Assembly (NCBI GenBank): GCA_028288765.1
Contig: JAQGHQ010000091.1
Coordinates: forward strand, 1 to 44,769
Length of the DNA stretch: 44,769 nucleotides
Direction of reading: 5' to 3'
DNA from: Gemmataceae bacterium
Lineage (GTDB): Bacteria; Planctomycetota; Planctomycetia; Gemmatales; Gemmataceae
The position numbers and the translations under genes were made by a program. This document shows positions 1-7,900 of this stretch, one piece after another (positions within the stretch are counted from its first letter, which is position 1; every line of letters starts with the position of its first letter). The notes below the pieces were generated by a model. The model searched no databases and was not told the DNA's origin. It saw only the letters and a list, made by a program, of their open reading frames with translations.

Positions 1-23
1 TGTTGAATCGATCGATTTCTCGG

Positions 24-110
24 GGCGAGCGGGGGGCGTGAGCCCCCCGAGTAACGTGAGACCAACCGATACGTTGAGGTCACTCGGGGGGCTCACGCCC
101 CCCGCTCGCC
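24..110. repeat. REPIN-like inverted repeat, copy 1
   Basis: Two 29-bp arms in inverted orientation (24-52 and 82-110) are separated by a 29-bp spacer. The left arm begins GGCGAGCGGGGGGCGTGAGC and continues CCCCCGAGT; the right arm is its exact reverse complement. Each arm is itself palindromic around GGGGGGCGTGAGCCCCCC. This is the geometry of a REPIN, a pair of REP sequences usually moved by a RAYT transposase. Related copies lie at 15001-15088 and 20548-20637. No RAYT gene is seen in the window. Confidence 0.85.
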
Positions 111-1204
111 AAGATTTCAACAAAGCATCTGTCTGTGTGAGCGTGGCGGTCGCGCTGGTTGCCGCGCTCACGGCCGTCGCGTCCGGCCGCGAGCCGACGG
201 AAGCCAAACCGCCCGCCCTTCCCGGGCCCACCGCAAACTCGCCCGATGAGCCGGTGGCCGCCGCATTCTCGCTGGCCCGGGGTGCGGAATCTCTCGATCG
301 GTCGGCGATGGCCTGGGCCAGGGCGAAGGGGTGCGCCAGCTGTCATACCAGCTACCCGTACCTGATGGCCCGACCGATGCTCGGCGACCCCAAGGCGCCG
401 GCCCTGGTCTGGACGCGCACGTTCTTCGAGGACCGGGTCGCCGGCTGGGACCGCGGCGGCAAGGGGGCCGGCCTGCCGGCGGAAGAAGACGAGGCCGTGA
501 CCGAGGTCGTGGCCACCGCCGCGACCCTCGCCTACGACGACGCGCGGTCCACCGGCAAACTGCACCCGCGGACCCGCCAGGCCCTGGACCGGATGTGGAC
601 GCTCCAGCGCCCGGACGGGTCGTGGGACTGGAACAAACACCAACTCCCGCCGCAAGAGCTCGACGAGTACTTCGGGGTCGTTTACGCGGCACTCGGCGTC
701 GGGCACGCCCCGGGCGGGTACGCCGGGAGCGAGACCGCGAAGGACGGGGTCGCCCGGCTCAAGCGATACCTCACCCAGAACCGACCGCTCAACCTGCACC
801 ACAAGACCTGGCTCCTGTGGGCGTCGTTAAAACTGGACGGGCTGATGACCGCGGACGAGCGGGATCGCACCATCAAGGATCTCCTCGCCCTCCAGCGCGA
901 GGACGGCGGCTGGAACCTGCCGTCGCTAGGCGACTGGAAACGGCTGGACGGCACGGCCAACGACAAGCAGGCGGCGAGCGACGGTTACGCGACCGGTCTG
1001 ATCCTGTTCGTGTTGCGTGAGGCCGGAGTACCCATCAAGGCCGACCCGGTCCGGCGCGGCGTGACCTGGCTCAAGACCCACCAGCGGGCTTCGGGCCGCT
1101 GGTTCACGCGCTCCTTGAACGCGGACCGGGCGCACTACATCACCAACGCCGGGACCGCCTTCGCCCTCATGGCTCTGAAAGCGTGTGAGGTCGGTGAGCC
1201 GTGA
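38..1204 (+). CDS. Toroid (squalene-cyclase-like) protein with CxxCH haem motif
   Basis: The product is a probably exported protein with a hydrophobic stretch (about residues 33-50), one c-type haem motif CASCH (C99, C102, H103) and then alpha-alpha toroid repeats of the prenyltransferase/squalene oxidase type, seen as QRPDGSWDW, LQREDGGWNL and HQRASGRWF. Enzyme activity is not evident: I see no DxDD cyclase motif. The 5' end is unsure. The annotated GTG lies inside the REPIN, so the first ~25 codons are translated repeat. In-frame GTG codons at 137 and 143 just before the hydrophobic segment are alternatives, and the frame is also open to the window edge, so the gene may start upstream. A periplasmic structural or electron-transfer role is inference only. 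Confidence 0.75.
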   Translation: MSPPSNVRPTDTLRSLGGLTPPARQDFNKASVCVSVAVALVAALTAVASGREPTEAKPPALPGPTANSPDEPVAAAFSLARGAESLDRSAMAWARAKGCASCHTSYPYLMARPMLGDPKAPALVWTRTFFEDRVAGWDRGGKGAGLPAEEDEAVTEVVATAATLAYDDARSTGKLHPRTRQALDRMWTLQRPDGSWDWNKHQLPPQELDEYFGVVYAALGVGHAPGGYAGSETAKDGVARLKRYLTQNRPLNLHHKTWLLWASLKLDGLMTADERDRTIKDLLALQREDGGWNLPSLGDWKRLDGTANDKQAASDGYATGLILFVLREAGVPIKADPVRRGVTWLKTHQRASGRWFTRSLNADRAHYITNAGTAFALMALKACEVGEP

Positions 1205-1371
1205 GATCGAGAACCAATCGTGCGTGGTCGAGGCCAAGACGGTGCGGGTAAGGTCGGCACCACGATCCCGGAACTTTCGCCCGACCACTAGCCTTTCCCG
1301 GCTTGCCACGCGACGGAGGATTGCATGGAATGAGTGTCGGTATATGACCCCGCTCCGCCGCCGAGTCGCCT

Positions 1372-1779
1372 ATGCCTCCCGAATGGCTCGTCCAGCAGTT
1401 CCCGGTCACGGCTGCGGTTCTCATAACGGCGTGGCTCGTGGTAAAATGGACCGAGAAGCGACACGAGCGGGAACTGGCCCGTCAGGAGACACAAGCCGGG
1501 AAGGACGGGGAGTGGTATCAAGCGACGATCGTCGAGCAGCGGAACCAGATGCAGGGGTTGATCGACCAGCTCCGACTACTCTCGTCCGGGCTGACCAGCG
1601 TGACCGATGAGATTGTCAAGTTGACAGAGTCCCAGCAGCAAACACTGTCCGAGTTCCAAGTACAACTGCAGCGGCTGGGAGAAGAGCACACGAAGCTGCT
1701 CAAGGAGAAGGACACACAGATCAACCGTCTGGTCCGGCAACTGAACCAGGCGATGAAGCGGGAAGAAGGTAAGGAATGA
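1372..1779 (+). CDS. Small membrane-anchored coiled-coil protein
   Basis: A 135-residue protein with one N-terminal membrane segment (about residues 9-25) followed by a charged stretch and a long Gln/Glu/Leu-rich helix (about residues 45-130) with heptad-like spacing. No family recognised. The stop overlaps the start of the next gene in an ATGA arrangement at 1776-1779, so the two are almost certainly co-translated. That next gene also has an N-terminal membrane helix, which suggests the two proteins meet at the membrane. No strong ribosome binding site is visible before this ATG, so the start is moderately uncertain. Confidence 0.65.
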   Translation: MPPEWLVQQFPVTAAVLITAWLVVKWTEKRHERELARQETQAGKDGEWYQATIVEQRNQMQGLIDQLRLLSSGLTSVTDEIVKLTESQQQTLSEFQVQLQRLGEEHTKLLKEKDTQINRLVRQLNQAMKREEGKE

Positions 1780-2558
1780 CCGAGTACTTACTGGCCCAGG
1801 GAATCACAATCGCGCTGCTCGCCGGCTTCACCCTCGTGCTGGTGCGGTTGGCGGCCCGCCGCGACCGTGTCCGCGCCGAGAGATTCGACCGCAACCGGCG
1901 AGCTGCCCGGGTGCGGTTCGACCGCGAGACGACAGCGTGGGGGGCATCCGTTCCCCATCTTGCGCTGGGGGAACAGATCGCGAACCTGCGAGCCCGTCTG
2001 GGGGGCCTGCCACCAATTCCCGATACTGGCGTCTTACGGACTACGACAGACGAGCTCATCGTGACGATTCGGGCTGCAGCCCGCTCGACGCCTCCCGGAA
2101 CAACGACCACCGCCCAGAACGAGTCGCCGGAAAGAGCCTCGGGTGAATCGGTCGTTGTGGGGGATAAACCTATCCCGAACCGCGACAAGTTCCGCATTCA
2201 GAAACGTTGCCAGCTCTGCGGCCGCGGCCGGGCCGTCTACCGGAAGTTCGGCATCTGCAGGAGCTGCTTCCGAAAGATGGCCGGCCAAGGGCTGATCGCG
2301 TCTAGGTCAGTGTCCGTGTTGCCCAGCGACGCGGCCATCGTTTGGGACCCAAAGGAAGTATCGGCTGCGGAGTATGCCGAATTAGTCCAAGCCCTCGGCG
2401 ACCTAAGCCGGGCCGCCGGGGGAACGGGAGTCAAGCGGGGCGGGTCGGACGGGTTTGAAGTGTCGCTGATGGCTAAAGGATTACCCGGCCCCGGACGGTC
2501 ACCGAGCCGAACGCCGTACGGAGGGCTGCCTAGAGGCTCCGGGCACTCGACGATCTGA
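1776..2558 (+). CDS. Membrane-anchored protein with ribosomal uS14-like zinc ribbon
   Basis: A 260-residue protein with a membrane helix at residues 8-26, a basic juxtamembrane stretch, a low-complexity linker (about 100-130) and then a segment at 141-175 that reads like the zinc-binding form of ribosomal protein uS14. It has C145-X2-C148-X12-C161-X2-C164 with the family words [20 protein letters not shown] and QGLI. The usual uS14 ending (PGVRKASW type) is missing and is replaced by a different C-terminal region with a helical [12 protein letters not shown] segment. Since uS14 normally stands alone, at about 60-100 residues in ribosomal operons, this is not the housekeeping copy. It is translationally coupled to the coiled-coil gene. 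Ribosome or rRNA binding at the membrane is a hypothesis. Confidence 0.72.
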   Translation: MTEYLLAQGITIALLAGFTLVLVRLAARRDRVRAERFDRNRRAARVRFDRETTAWGASVPHLALGEQIANLRARLGGLPPIPDTGVLRTTTDELIVTIRAAARSTPPGTTTTAQNESPERASGESVVVGDKPIPNRDKFRIQKRCQLCGRGRAVYRKFGICRSCFRKMAGQGLIASRSVSVLPSDAAIVWDPKEVSAAEYAELVQALGDLSRAAGGTGVKRGGSDGFEVSLMAKGLPGPGRSPSRTPYGGLPRGSGHSTI

Positions 2559-2660
2559 ACACGGAGGCGCACGGCACCCGATGACAGCCATAATTACGAA
2601 CGCGACAAGAGACAAACATTTGTGTGCCATGCTTTTGTGAGATTTAGAGGCGCGACAAAG

Positions 2661-3143
2661 ATGAATTCTGAAGAGCGACGACGCAAGAAAAAGGTTGTCC
2701 TCCAGCGAGACGATTATCACATCAAAGTAGCAGACAGTGAACAAAAAACACATTCTAACGATGTCGCCGAGCTGGTCAAACACGACCTTCTTGGGCTGAC
2801 TCTTGACCAACCTGCCGGGGGGGCCGCCAACCAGAACTCGGCCTCCACGACCAACTACTCCTTCGTACGGGTTCCGCTCTCGCCGAAGATTGCGAATAAA
2901 ATTGAGACCTGCCAGTTGGTAGCTGAGAGGGCAGAGGAGAACGCACAGGAGCAAGCCGCCCGCGGGGATCGACCGTCGGCTACCGTCGAGCAGGCCAGGG
3001 CGAACCTGGAACATGTCCTCTCGAAATTCCGGTTGAAAGGGCTTCACGTTGAAATAATAAACGCCGACGACAAGCCGATTATCGCGATTGTACCACCAGA
3101 TCTCTCGAGAGCGGTGCGGTCCCTCTCGAGGAAGCGCATCTAA
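2661..3143 (+). CDS. Hypothetical protein, lower-GC gene
   Basis: A soluble-looking 160-residue protein with a Lys/Arg-rich N-terminus and a charged C-terminal half. I do not recognise a family. Its base composition is clearly lower in GC than its neighbours (AAA, GAA and ATT codons are common), which suggests later acquisition or weak expression. I chose the ATG at 2661; a GTG at 2622 is in frame but gives an unlikely leader. The gene is followed about 70 nt downstream by an intrinsic terminator, which supports it being a separate transcript. It may belong to the same accessory block as the two membrane genes before it. Confidence 0.55.
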   Translation: MNSEERRRKKKVVLQRDDYHIKVADSEQKTHSNDVAELVKHDLLGLTLDQPAGGAANQNSASTTNYSFVRVPLSPKIANKIETCQLVAERAEENAQEQAARGDRPSATVEQARANLEHVLSKFRLKGLHVEIINADDKPIIAIVPPDLSRAVRSLSRKRI

Positions 3144-3214
3144 ACAACCCCTGCTTTTAAACATGAATGCGGTTGGCATCGCAGAACAAATAAGCACGGG
3201 GCACATGTATGATG

Positions 3215-3247
3215 ACAGCTCCGGGACAGTGGTCCCGGAGCTGTTTT
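3215..3247 (+). terminator. Intrinsic terminator
   Basis: A perfect 13-bp stem (ACAGCTCCGGGAC, loop AGTG, GTCCCGGAGCTGT) is followed at once by TTTT. It lies 71 nt after the stop of the gene at 2661-3143 and 18 nt before the start of the hydratase gene. It could also act as an attenuator for the latter. Confidence 0.75.
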
Positions 3248-3264
3248 CGTCCGGAGGCCGCGCC

Positions 3265-4164
3265 ATGTCCGCCCCCGCCGTTCGCGTGGACGTCCGCCCT
3301 GACACCGTCGCGGTGCTGGCGATCGACCAGCCTGGGTCCAGGGTCAACGTCCTGACGCAGGAGCTCTGGACGGAGCTGGAGTCGGCGATCGACGCGCTCG
3401 CCCGGCGGCCCGACCTCCGCGGGCTGGTGGTCGCGAGCGGGAAGCCTGGCGTGTTCATCGCGGGTGCGGACCTGAAGATGTTCGCGAACGCCCCGGCCCC
3501 GAACGACCCGGCGGTGCGGGCGTTCATCGAGCAGGGGCTGCGGGTGCTGGAGAAGCTGGAGGCGCTTCCGTTTCCCACGTGCGCGGCGATCGACGGGGCT
3601 GCACTCGGCGGTGGGCTGGAGGTCGCGCTGGCGTGCGACTACCGCCTCGCCGGCACCAACCCGAAGGTGCAATTCGGGCTGCCGGAGGTGAAGCTGGGGC
3701 TGATCCCCGGCTGGGGCGGGACCCAGCGATTGCCCCGGGTGGTCGGCCTGAAGCCGGCCGCCGGGATGCTGACCACCGGGACAAGTCTGACCGGTGCGCA
3801 GGCCGAGGACGCCGGGCTTATGGGCGTTCAGAGTGTTCCCGATCTCATCGAAGCAACCGCCGGGTTCCTGGTCGAGCTGCAACTTGCAGGCGGAGTCCTG
3901 GCGGAGCTGGGCGACGGCCCGGACTGGCGCAAGCAGCGGACCGACAAACGGCAGCCGATTCCGGAGTCGACCCCGCGCGACCTGCCACCGCTGGCACCGG
4001 ACGCATCCATCGCCGCCCGCGAAGCCCGGTCTGTCATGCTCCACGGGGCCGAACTCTCGCTCGCGGAAGCAATTCGGTTGGAAACCGAGGCGTTCATGCG
4101 ACTGGCCGGGTCGCCGGAGTCGAATCAGCTCGTCGCGGAGTTCTTCGCCAGCCGGAAGAAGTGA
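3265..4164 (+). CDS. Enoyl-CoA hydratase/isomerase family protein
   Basis: A crotonase-fold protein, expected to hydrate trans-2-enoyl-CoA in beta-oxidation. The oxyanion-hole elements are present (FIAGADLKMF at 64-73 and AALGGGLEVALACDY), and both glutamates used for catalysis in hydratases can be placed: E119 in GGGLEVA and E141 in LPEVKLG, followed by PGWGGTQRLPR. The protein is 299 residues. The core resembles the hydratase half of multifunctional FadJ/FadB, but the dehydrogenase half is absent and the C-terminal ~100 residues are a short helical extension. The ATG at 3265 has GGAGG 7-8 nt upstream. No other beta-oxidation gene is adjacent, so the pathway is not certain. Confidence 0.88.
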   Translation: MSAPAVRVDVRPDTVAVLAIDQPGSRVNVLTQELWTELESAIDALARRPDLRGLVVASGKPGVFIAGADLKMFANAPAPNDPAVRAFIEQGLRVLEKLEALPFPTCAAIDGAALGGGLEVALACDYRLAGTNPKVQFGLPEVKLGLIPGWGGTQRLPRVVGLKPAAGMLTTGTSLTGAQAEDAGLMGVQSVPDLIEATAGFLVELQLAGGVLAELGDGPDWRKQRTDKRQPIPESTPRDLPPLAPDASIAAREARSVMLHGAELSLAEAIRLETEAFMRLAGSPESNQLVAEFFASRKK

Positions 4165-4410
4165 TGTCACCCTGACTACCCGACAGGTTTATCCTCACTC
4201 TTCAGACAGATTGCAATCGCTCGTCGTCCGGCGAGTTATTCCCTGATCTGAATCGAAGTCCGTTACTTGACAGGCAACGGCCCGCGTATCATGCGGTGTC
4301 GGCTGACCGAGACGGGCATCCGGAGATGGCGACACCCGGCCGCGCTATCCGATCAGTCCGCGACGTGATCAACGTCCCTCCGGGCATTCGGCCACCGGGT
4401 GAAACACTGT

Positions 4411-4445
4411 GGGACTGCCATTCACTGCCAAATCCTGCCACCGGC
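4411..4445. repeat. CTGCCA repeat cluster, copy A
   Basis: CTGCCA-type words recur every 9-10 bases (ACTGCCATT, ACTGCCAAAT, CCTGCCACC). The same order of words is found at 4691-4720 and, in nearly identical form, at 37326-37353. Confidence 0.6.
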
Positions 4446-4690
4446 CACCGACTGCCGGTCTGCGCGCACCATTTGGTGCCCCACACTGACAGCACCCTGT
4501 CACGGAGATCTGGGCAGACCACCAGACGAGATGAGGACAATCTGTTGTGGAGTCTGACGATATTTCTCGGCTCGGAACGTCGAGCGATACGCTCAGGGGC
4601 TCTCAGAACCTGTCACCTGCCTTGCCATCGATGGGTCGGACACCACCGAATCGCTCGCCCTGGCAATCGGCCGATGAACAACGCACTCCC

Positions 4691-4720
4691 GGACTGCCAA
4701 ACCCTGCCATTCTCTGCCAC
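4691..4720. repeat. CTGCCA repeat cluster, copy B
   Basis: Reads GGACTGCCAAACCCTGCCAT then TCTCTGCCAC. It matches 37326-37353 (GGCTGCCAAATCCTGCCATT then CCCTGCCAC) with few differences, in the same orientation. Confidence 0.65.
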
Positions 4721-4930
4721 GGGCGATCCGCAAGCCCGCGAATCGGCTCCGGCGCTATCAGATCCGATCACCGACGATCACCGACCGGCGTGTGTGTCCG
4801 CGAACCGGTCCTGAGGCTGCCAAACAAGGCATTGCAATCGAGAGTGCGATCGGATATCCTGATCTGTGGCTCCGGTTGCCGCGGAGGGATGGCCGACCCA
4901 TGCCCACGAAAAGTACAGGTATCCAAGTGG

Positions 4931-4957
4931 AAAGCCCCGGCTCATCGCCGGGGCTTT
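4931..4957 (-). terminator. Intrinsic terminator for the long minus-strand gene
   Basis: An 11-bp stem AAAGCCCCGGC / GCCGGGGCTTT with a five-base loop, 30 nt beyond the stop of the gene at 4987-9795. The T-run is short on either strand. Confidence 0.65.
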
Positions 4958-4986
4958 CGGTGGGTTCGCTGCCATCCCCGTCACTC

Positions 4987-7900
4987 TCACGGCCGGGCGG
5001 CGGTGAGGGCGTCTCGGGCCGCACCCTGAATCGGGCCGAGGGCCGCGTCGATTTCCCGGGCCGGGATAGTCCGGCCCTGCTCCCGCTCCGCGCCCTGCTT
5101 GAAGTCGGCCTTCGCCTGCTCGGTCTTCCCGGTCTCCCACCGGGCCGCGCCGAGGAAGTACCACGCCAGCACCCCGTCGGGGTCGTTCCACGCGGCCTCG
5201 GCCAGCGCCTTCTCGGCGTCCGCGTACCGCCCGGCCTTGTACGCCCCGATTCCGGCGTCGAGGAACCGGGCCGCCGCGGCCGGGTCTTTCCGCGGCCCCT
5301 CGACCGGCCGGCGGGCCGGGGCAGCCGGGTCGACGACCGCCGCCGCCCCGATGTCGGCCGCCTGCGCCCAGCCCTTCCCCTTCCCGGCCACATAGGCCGG
5401 GGTGGCGCGGGCCTTGGAGAACATCACTTTCGCCCCCGGGACGTCGTTCTTGAGCAGGAGCGCCAGCCCGGCCACGGTCATCGCCTTGGCCGCGTCCTCC
5501 GACCCGGGTTCCGCGGTCTTGAGTGTCTTGCCCGCGGCATCGAGTGCCGGGTCGGCGTCGGCCGGGCGGCGGAGTTCGACCAGCACCGGGAGCCACAGGT
5601 CAAGGGACCGCGCGGGGGAAAGGGCGTCCCCGATCTCCGCCCGGAACCGCTTCTCCGCCGCCGCCAGCCGCAACTGTTCCGCCGCGACGTTCGTTTCCAG
5701 TTCCTTCACCTTCTCCGCGTGGGCGGCGGCCACCTTCTTCGTGTCGTCGGCGAACTTGTCGGCGAGCTTCTTCAAGTTGGCTGCGTGGGCCTCCTTGAGA
5801 GTGTCGATCGTCGTCGCGCCGTCGGCGGCCTGTTTCTTCAGCTCGGCGGCGTGGGCGGCGGTCAGCTTCTTCGTCTCGGCCGCGTACCCGGCCGTCAGCT
5901 CGTTCACCGCCGCGTCGTGGTCGGTCTTGAGCCTGGTGATCTCGGTCTGGAACTTCGTGGTGGTCTTTTCCAGGTCGGCGGCGGCGGCCTTCGCGGCGGC
6001 CTCGGCCTTGTTCACCCGGCCGGCGAGGTCGAGCAGGTGGCCGGTCGTCAGCCCGACCCCGGCGACCGCGGACAGCTCTGGGGGAACGAGCTTGGCGAGG
6101 TCGGGGCCGGTCGCCCGGGAGGCGGCGGATTTGTTCGCGGCGAGGAGGGCGGCGGTGTCGTACTTCTCGGGCAGGAGCTTCACCCCCTGAAGCTCCTTGG
6201 CGATCGCGTCGAGAACTGCCGCGGCGTCTTTCCGACCCTTCTCGGCGAGCGTCAGCGCGTCGTCCGTCTTCTTCAGCTTGCCTTCCAGATCGGCCGCGGT
6301 CTCCTTCGCGGCCTTCAAGTCTTTATCCAGCTTCACCACCGCTTCCTGCTCGGTCTTCAGTTCCTTCTCGATGCTCACCACCTGGTCGTTCGCCTTCTTC
6401 AGGTCAGTGGCGAGCGTGTCGTTTTTCTTCTTCAGGTCCGCGGCCGTTTTCGTCAGCTCGATCGATTGCTTCTCCGCGGCGGCGAGCTGGTCGAGGGCCT
6501 TCGCCACCCCCTCCTTCTTCACCACCGGGCCGACGGCCGGGTGGTCGTACAGCGCCCGCCGCAGCTCCCAGTACGCTTTCAGGTCGTCGCAGCACTTGGG
6601 GAAGATCTGTTCGAGCGGGTCGGTGAGCGGGTTCAGCCCGCGGCCGGCGAGCGCCTTCGCCCGCTTCTCGTGCGCGGCCTTCGCCTTCGCGATCTGGTCG
6701 GCGGCGTCGGCGTACTTGCCGGCAGCTGCGCTGTTCACCGCTTTCCAGAACGCCGGACCGGCTTCCGGCGGCTCCTCGGCGGCCGGGGCCGGCTGCGGGG
6801 CCTCGCCCAGGGCGAGGAGGATCACCGCCGCGGCGGCCAGCTGCTCGGCGTCCGCCGGGGCCAGGCGGAACGAGGTCTTGCCGGCGTCGGAGTCGGTGGC
6901 GGCGACCCGGTCGAGGGCAGCCTGGAACACCTCGGCGGACCTGGGGAACTTCTTGAGCCCGTCGGCGTACACTTCGCGGGCTTTGGTCCGGTCGCCGACG
7001 AGTTCGTGCGTCAGCCCGAGGTGCAGGGCCGCGCGGACGGCGGTCTTCTCGCCGTCCGGGGTCTTCGCCGCCTCGGGGTCGTTCACCACCGCCTCGAGGT
7101 CGGTCCGGACCAGCTTCAGCCCGGGGTCGTCGGCCGTGACCGCGGCATTCGTCTGGCCCAGCTCCCGGACCCGGGCGAAAAACCGCGCCTGGCCGAGCGT
7201 CGCCTTCCCCTCGGCCGTGTTCATCCCCGCCTTCTCCATCACCTTGACCGCCCGGGCGGGGTCGCCCGCGCTCATCGCGGCGGTGGCGTCCGCGACCGGA
7301 CCCGGGCCGGCCGGCTGTGTGGCCGGGCCGCCGTTCTGGGGAGTACCACCCTGGGTCGTGGGCGGGCCGACGGTCGGGCCGACAGGCTTCCCGTCGCCCT
7401 TCTGCGGGAGAATGTCGGAGAAGTAGACCCCACTCGCCATGCCGACGCCGAGTAACAGCCCGAGGAACAGCCCGGCCGCACCCCGCCGATTAACTCCCGC
7501 CGGGGCGGCGGCGGCCGACCGGGGCCCCGCCGGGGCGGTGCGGTCGGACCGGCCTTCCCGCGGCTCGGGGGCCCGGGCGGCGGGAGCCTTCGGCCTCGTC
7601 TTCGCGGGGGGCAGTGCCTCCTGCTCGTTGGAGTCGGCCACCCAGTCGAGCACGACCGACGGGTCGGACGACTTCGGGGGCGGCGGCGGGAAGTCGGTCG
7701 CGCGGGAACCCGGGGCGGGGTCTTTCTTCTTGCCCTTCGCCGGAGGCGGTTCGGCGGGCGGCCCGCCGAACAAGTGGGCGACCGGCGCGTCTTCGGTCGA
7801 TCCCGGTTCCGCGTTCGCCGGCCGCCCACCCCGGGACGACAGGATCCCGGACACCGGCCCGCCCGGCGCACCCGGCGTGTGCTCCGCCGCCGACCAGTCG

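Larger units (their letters stand above)
4165..4930. other. Non-coding stretch with CTGCCA-type repeats
   Basis: About 770 bases between convergent genes with no reading frame I can support. It contains two clusters of spaced CTGCCA words, one at 4411-4445 and one at 4691-4720. A third cluster lies far away at 37326-37353. Confidence 0.6.

Noticed and set aside
2499..3578. Minus-strand frame of 359 codons over the orphan gene, terminator and hydratase
   Set aside because: Crosses a strong terminator and lies antisense to the hydratase active-site region; no domain.
4296..4814. 172-codon frame in the 4.2-4.9 kb gap
   Set aside because: Runs through CTGCCA repeats, no ribosome site, no recognisable domain.
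4792..7455. Plus-strand open frame of 887 codons opposite the long minus-strand gene
   Set aside because: Arg/Gly/Val-rich translation with no domains; the minus strand carries TPR, coiled-coil and membrane features and a ribosome site. Typical antisense shadow in high-GC DNA.
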